Shown: one piece after another, positions 59,107-64,000 of the stretch
Position numbering within the stretch: position 1 is the first letter of the stretch
How the letters are laid out: every line of letters starts with the position of its first letter
Assembly: GCA_002794735.1 (NCBI GenBank)
Contig: NBAZ01000006.1
Location: forward strand, 620,001 to 684,000
DNA length: 64,000 bases
Origin: Pyrrhoderma lamaoense
Taxonomy: Eukaryota; Basidiomycota; Agaricomycetes; Hymenochaetales; Hymenochaetaceae
Reading direction: 5' to 3'
Notes under the pieces: generated by a model
What the model was told of the DNA's origin: nothing
The model's input: the letters and a program-made list of their open reading frames with translations, nothing else
The model's database searches: none
Translations under genes and position numbers: made by a program

Positions 59107-61665
59107 TCATAGCTTTGCCCGTAACTTGCCTTCCGAGGCAAGTCGATTTCCTTTACCTTTATCACCGAATGTGTCTTTTAAGAAAGTATGTACCTCAAAA
59201 GCTAATCATAATAACGAACAGAATAAAAATTAACATTGCTGCTTACATATCAAACTGAGACAGAGGGAAGGGAAATATGCTTACCCAGCTCACGAGGTGC
59301 TTCCTGAACGATCTATTTTAGAACAAACACAAAAAACCCGATCACTTAGTATAACTGCATGGCCATTTAGTGAAAGATGGGAAGGGGTGCTCACCAAATG
59401 GGCTGATCCCTTAATCACCTTATTCGATGAATTAGTAGGTCTACGCCATACGACTTCTCTAACCGCTTCTTCATCTCCAGCTCTGAAGGATAAACAAGAT
59501 TATTTTCGTTGTATGAGTACATGGTCTTGGTGAAGATAATAACTTATAAAAACTAAAAATACCCACAAAGGGTTTCCAACACCCGCCATGACCCAATGTA
59601 ATCGTACACGTGGGTCAAGCTCAGCTAGTTGGACGTACACCTCTCTTGAGACGATTCCAGAACGACCATCTGCGAACACTATAGCTTCCTGATAAAAAAG
59701 ATAAAAGGGAGTATTAGTCTATGTATTACATCACTCTCACTTTAGTGAAAGAGAAGGGGAAAAAATAGATTTTAGTAGTCAGGGAAAACAATGTACGCTT
59801 ACTTGTATTCCAGGCATCTTAAGTTCCACACCCTTCCCATCGGCGGAGGATATCATCCCATACCGCACATAAAGCTCTAATACCTCAGGGTCCCATCTGC
59901 CGAAAAACGCCTTCGAATTGCGAAGTGATGCTAACGCTTCTTCTCTTAACATACAAAAAACAGGACGAATCCAGAAAGGGTCGACAAGAAAAAATAAAAG
60001 AAGAAAAGAAGTCAGCTCAGTGATATCCAAATTCGGATTCTAGACAAAGCAGCTAGTAAGAAGAGGAAAGAAATTTTACCTGTCTTTCCATTGCGATTTT
60101 CTCCCGAGAGCACCTACGACGTAGTCTAATATGGCTTTTACACGATCCGTCCGAGGTGGTATGATCACAGGATCCACCGGCACTAACGAATGAAAGAGTG
60201 CGGGATAATTAAGAGCCGCTAAAACGCTAATATACTTCACTTCAGTCCAAGAGAGAAAGATAGATTAAGAGAAAAGCGTACGCTGTACATCCACCAAACG
60301 AGTGTCCTACAGATACGATTGTCCGTTCATCTCCAAACCCATATTTCATGCGAGTATCCGCTTCTCTTTGAGGTATTTGCGATAGATGTATCGGCAGGGT
60401 ATCCGGGTTAGGTGACGTTTGAGAAGGAAGATACCGTGTAAGGAAGTTGATAATGTCACGAGCATTGTCGACCCAGTCATCTGTTAGATTCGAGATTCCG
60501 TTTCATAGCGTAGATAAAAGATGTTGGGGATTGGGTATATGGAATAAGAAATTTGGTGTCATGTTATTGATGATTTTGTTTGATGCGGTCAGCAAGTTCC
60601 ATTTTGAGTTGGATGGTGTATCGTGATCAAACCCCAGTCAAAAAAAGTAAGAACCGGTAATTTGTATCCCGGGGCCCGGAGGGATGATATTATGATACAC
60701 AGTAACCGCGAAGGTAGATCCAACACATGAAAAGATAGAATAGTTAATGGGTGATTGATGTTAGTTGACATGTATGGAGATGAAATAGAATCTGAGAACG
60801 ACATACAGACAAGTCCGAGATTATCTGCGTTTACAATTGCTGAATCTCCATGTTGAACAGCTTCAAGAGACCAAGCCTCAGATACGTAGTATTCTTCTGA
60901 TGCTGCGGAAGTGAGATATCGGAGGAAAGGTTCCCAAGTCTTTGGTCGGCAGAAAGTAGTTTCATCTGAGTGAGCATCGATAGTGGCACATTTGAGAGAA
61001 TAAAGTACCTCTTTATGTAGCCCATTCGCATGTGTCAGTAAGAGTGTCAATGGTTTTGCCTTCTTATTAGGAGGAGGACCAGTCCGGTAGTACCTATTCA
61101 CGCAGTTCCACAGAAGCCGTTCATCTTCATACCTCCTGGAAGTCGCAGTCGCACTTGCTTTCTTTTCTGAGTCCTCTTCACTCTGAGTACCAGCACCAGC
61201 TAGACCCATACCCAAATAATGCCTTCCTTCAGTATCGATACCATTCCCATCACTGACTCGTACCCGCGTCTCAATCACCTCCTTCGTCAGTTCCACCACA
61301 GCTTTCTTTCTCTCAGCTTTATCCTTCAGGGTCAAGTATGAAGACGATGATTCCGGTAAGGGTACATATGGAAGCGTGCGCGGATAAGCCGCGGGGATCA
61401 GATGCGTGCTCAACGCAAATCCTGGTAAATCCAGCAACGGCTTTGCATTGCTAGTACTAGAACTGGTAGCCGCCCCTTGTACCCGTTGAGCCGATTCTTT
61501 TGGGAGACTTGGTAATGGGTTAGGAAATTTTGATTGAGGGGGGTTGAGAAGGGGGAGGAGCCGACGAATTTGGTTAGGTGGCGGCGGCGGCGGTGGGGAG
61601 GTGTAGAATGCTAGAGGCGGAGGTTGTATATAGGTTGACGCTGACGTTGACGTTGAGAGTGTCAT
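59107..61665 (-). CDS. Alpha/beta hydrolase with C-terminal AKL, peroxisomal-lipase (Lpx1)-like
   Basis: Spliced gene. After a Pro/Ser-rich N-terminus (PPPPPPPNQIRRLL, often variable) the hydrolase core has LTLLLTHANGLHKETWEPFL, YDWVDNARDIINFL, the nucleophile elbow VSVGHSFGGCTA, PVDPVIIPPRTDRV and the late GDEEAVREVV region before a C-terminal His segment (IKGSAHLIVQEAP). The final exon ends LRAKL. AKL fits the peroxisomal PTS1 pattern [SAC]-[KRH]-L. Similar fungal proteins with a THANGxHKE strand include yeast Lpx1-type peroxisomal lipases. Introns around 61000 (GTACTTT donor) and 60240 (GTACGC donor, TTAG acceptor) were placed by frame. The frame is open upstream to an ATG at 61785, so the start could be earlier. 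Confidence 0.82.
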
Positions 61666-63387
61666 TTTTAGAAGCTGTTGACCTTTGATGTGGTTTTCCT
61701 TTCGTGGGGGTGTCCTGATGATCGAAGCAATAGCAACAACCTTTCTGGCCATGAAACGCATGGGATGATTCAGTTTTATATACATGCGAGTGAGCTTTGT
61801 GAGCTGTTCCAGGTAGACGCTTCTCCCCTGATTGTCCCTTCAGAGACACCATCTTATCTCATACTATCAAAAATAATTTTAATGTCTTTTTAAAGTTAGT
61901 CAGATCTTTGCTAGTCTTATCGTTTACATCTCTCTCTTTTGGTGCATATACGTACTCAACGCTGAACCATCATTCTCTTCCTCAAAAAACATCAGAATCA
62001 TGGATTTTTTTACCCTTATAGTCACTGCAGGTTACCACCAGCAACGCAATTTCTCACCTTAATGTATGATATCAAACGAAATTATGATGAAAAGCAACTT
62101 CTCTCAATAACCAAGTATATTCATGCGCTTTTATATGATGCTGCATCTCTGACTCATAAGGTTCACTCCTTACTGAATATAGTAACTAACCCGAGATTAG
62201 AAGAACGGAGGAAGAGTTCTTTTCGTTATCATCATCTTTTTCCACGCAGTTGGTAGTTTTGTTGAGCCAAGGTAATCTGAGTTGATGTTCTCGAAGGCCG
62301 GACCTGTAAGCAAGGGATGAACTCTTCATCCAGTACTTTTCTTTTCTCATTTGTTGGCTTGAGAGGAAACATCGATTAGTCTGATATAATTCCTGGAATT
62401 TGGAGAAAGCATGTATGTTTAGTTGTATAGACCACGCCGAGTGAGCTCATATTGCAACATACTTTTTTATCTATTTTCAAGCACTCAAAGCCTTTCAGAT
62501 CTAGAGATCTTGAATACTTGTACCTAATTATGAATTAAGGCCCTACTACAACTACTCGTGCTTGGAGGACCAAGTACTAAATCAAGCTTATGTTCCAATA
62601 ATGGTATGGTATAATTAATGCGTATTATACCACCTTTCTGGGAAAACCGGAGTAATCTCCACTTCTGCTAGAAAGACTGTAAAGAATACTGCAAGGGAAG
62701 GAACTAACGGGCTGATGTAAAGACTATGACTTATGGCGATGCAGGGGTGGCAAACTAAGATCCTAGTTGAATTTTGTACATTTTATTTACATTCAAAGAA
62801 AGAGAAAAAAACAACTAAATAATTAGTAGCTTGAAATCTTTATTCGCTTAACGAATCACAATCAGTACACCCCTCATCGTACATCGTAAGAAATACAAGG
62901 AAAATTCTATAGAGCGTCAAGAAGTTTATAGTGATTAATATATTAAATATGTAGTACTAAATTAAGCAATGCCGGCGGAGGACATCCCGCTTAGCAGCTC
63001 CGAACAAGTAGGGTTAATCGCTCGGTCAGGGCGAATCTCCTGGCCAATCAGGGCCCAAAATGACCAAGCCACAAAGCTAAAGACACGAAGGCACCCGAGA
63101 CTAGCAGAGAATGTGCTTGCTCGCTTTTGTTATTAGATAATGGTCACAGGATATATCCTCAGAATTACACATGATGGCATAGTAAAGCTAGAGATGAAGT
63201 GGGTCTAAGTTCTCGGAGAGGGAAAAGAGAGTTTCAGCGTTGTATAATTTTCAAGATAATCTCGTTTGCACAAATGGTGACCAAATATGGTAAGGAAAAA
63301 TGAACTCTGATTGTCTTGTGGTTTCGGAAGCTGTGTCTTGAAGTTACAAAAGCAAACAAAGACAACATGGTAAATACATGATCAAAG
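61666..63387. other. Intergenic region
   Basis: AT-rich, about 1.7 kb. No gene, tRNA or repeat recognised. Confidence 0.45.
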
Positions 63388-64000
63388 TCAAAATGAGATG
63401 ATGTAGCTAGTAACAGGGCAAAAGGAAGCGTTGTAGGTTAATTGTACACGATTGCGATGAGAATGACAAGTACTCGTGATTGCATTGGGACGGTTAGAAT
63501 TAAATACTAAACATAAGGCATAAAGCATGAGAGGGAGAAAGAAGATGAATGGAAGGAGAAATGATGCCAACTCGAATGTCTCGGGAGAAAAAACATCTCA
63601 ATTACGGACTATAAGGAGGAGAGCAAACTAAAGTAAGCCAATTCTCGTTTTGTATTCCTAAGAATGATGTTAGAAAATTTGAATATTCCATTCGAGTTCT
63701 ATGGACCAAAAGTAATTTAAACTCACCAGCATAGACTTTTCACTAGCCTTGCTCATAATTTCGAATCTCCCATTTTCGTAAACTCTCAGACTAAAGATTG
63801 GGACTAAACCTTCATCGAATAAATCAAAAACCAAATGTCTTTTGGGTGCTAAAACTTCTTCACTGAAAGTATCATGATGAATTGGAGGAAACCGCCAAAT
63901 TAGTACCTTCGTAATTATTTGAAAAACGAGAGAAGTAAAATAAGAACAAGGACATATTATATACTTACGTCAAAGATATCGAAACCACATTTCTCTTAAA
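63388..64000 (-). CDS. Partial gene at the window edge, unknown membrane protein
   Basis: The 3' part of a spliced minus-strand gene that runs past 64000. An exon ending FDIFD (to about 63970) joins across an intron (GTAAGT...ACGAAG) to VLIWRFPPIHHDTFSEEVL, then LVFDLFDEGLVPIFSLRVY and MSKASEKSML. A GTGAGT donor follows at about 63724. A possible last exon, after acceptor TCTCCCGAG, would add TFELASFLLPFIFFLPLM and a hydrophobic helix, ending at 63388. The family is not recognised and the last splice is tentative. Confidence 0.45.

Noticed and set aside
62940..63060. Possible tRNA-like GC-rich patch
   Set aside because: No acceptor stem pairing or T-loop GTTC motif at the needed spacing could be found.

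Overview
The window looks like a piece of nuclear genome from a filamentous or dimorphic fungus, most likely a basidiomycete. Genes are spliced and intron-dense: DUS3 has 11 introns, and most introns are 50-110 bp with GT...AG ends. They include fungal forms of IRE1, SET1, threonine synthase, stand-alone GAR transformylase and fungal-type F-box/WD40 proteins. Base composition is moderately AT-rich. I saw no bacterial operons, CRISPR arrays, rRNA or convincing tRNA genes. Phylum placement is inference from gene structure, since I could not run a search.

Layout from left to right. A PQ-loop membrane protein (178-1725, -), GAR transformylase (3300-4066, -) and a 1,248-residue Ser-rich coiled-coil protein (4542-8405, -) come first, followed by a small uncharacterised gene (8552-9184, -) and about 3.3 kb of gene-poor DNA. 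Next are threonine synthase (12522-14430, +), DUS3 (14654-17437, -) divergent from the U3 snoRNP protein RRP9 (17682-19646, +), and SET1 (20837-24837, +) convergent with seryl-tRNA synthetase (25766-27559, -). A Ser-rich protein with two predicted membrane segments (28234 to about 30314, -) and an ALDH7-family dehydrogenase (31830-34003, -) follow. Then come a degenerate IRE1-like copy (34658 to about 36150, -) and the full IRE1 gene (37387-41784, -). A duplicated block carries two related small basic protein genes (42463-42813 and 43553-44332, -); one sits beside a fragment of HMG-CoA lyase exon 1 (about 43076-43170) and the other beside the intact HMG-CoA lyase gene (44864-46180, +). After a gene-poor stretch come a hotdog thioesterase (48654-50138, -), a MITE-like element (about 51391-51880), an F-box/WD40 gene (53589-56770, -) divergent from an Asterix/WDR83OS-like gene (57143-57802, +), an alpha/beta hydrolase ending in AKL (59107-61665, -), and a partial gene at the right edge.

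Most genes are housekeeping: purine, threonine and lysine/leucine metabolism, tRNA charging and modification, rRNA processing, histone H3K4 methylation and ER stress sensing. The most unusual content is duplication. IRE1 has a tandem copy with kinase motifs destroyed and the RNase tyrosine lost, and the HMG-CoA lyase block was duplicated and then decayed. Other points are a 6-nt micro-exon that supplies a metal-binding histidine of HMG-CoA lyase, a 32-bp minisatellite in a divergent promoter, and a recurring pattern of one-base reading-frame breaks at C/G runs. That last pattern is best explained by assembly or sequencing error, and at least the ALDH7 break cannot be explained by an intron.
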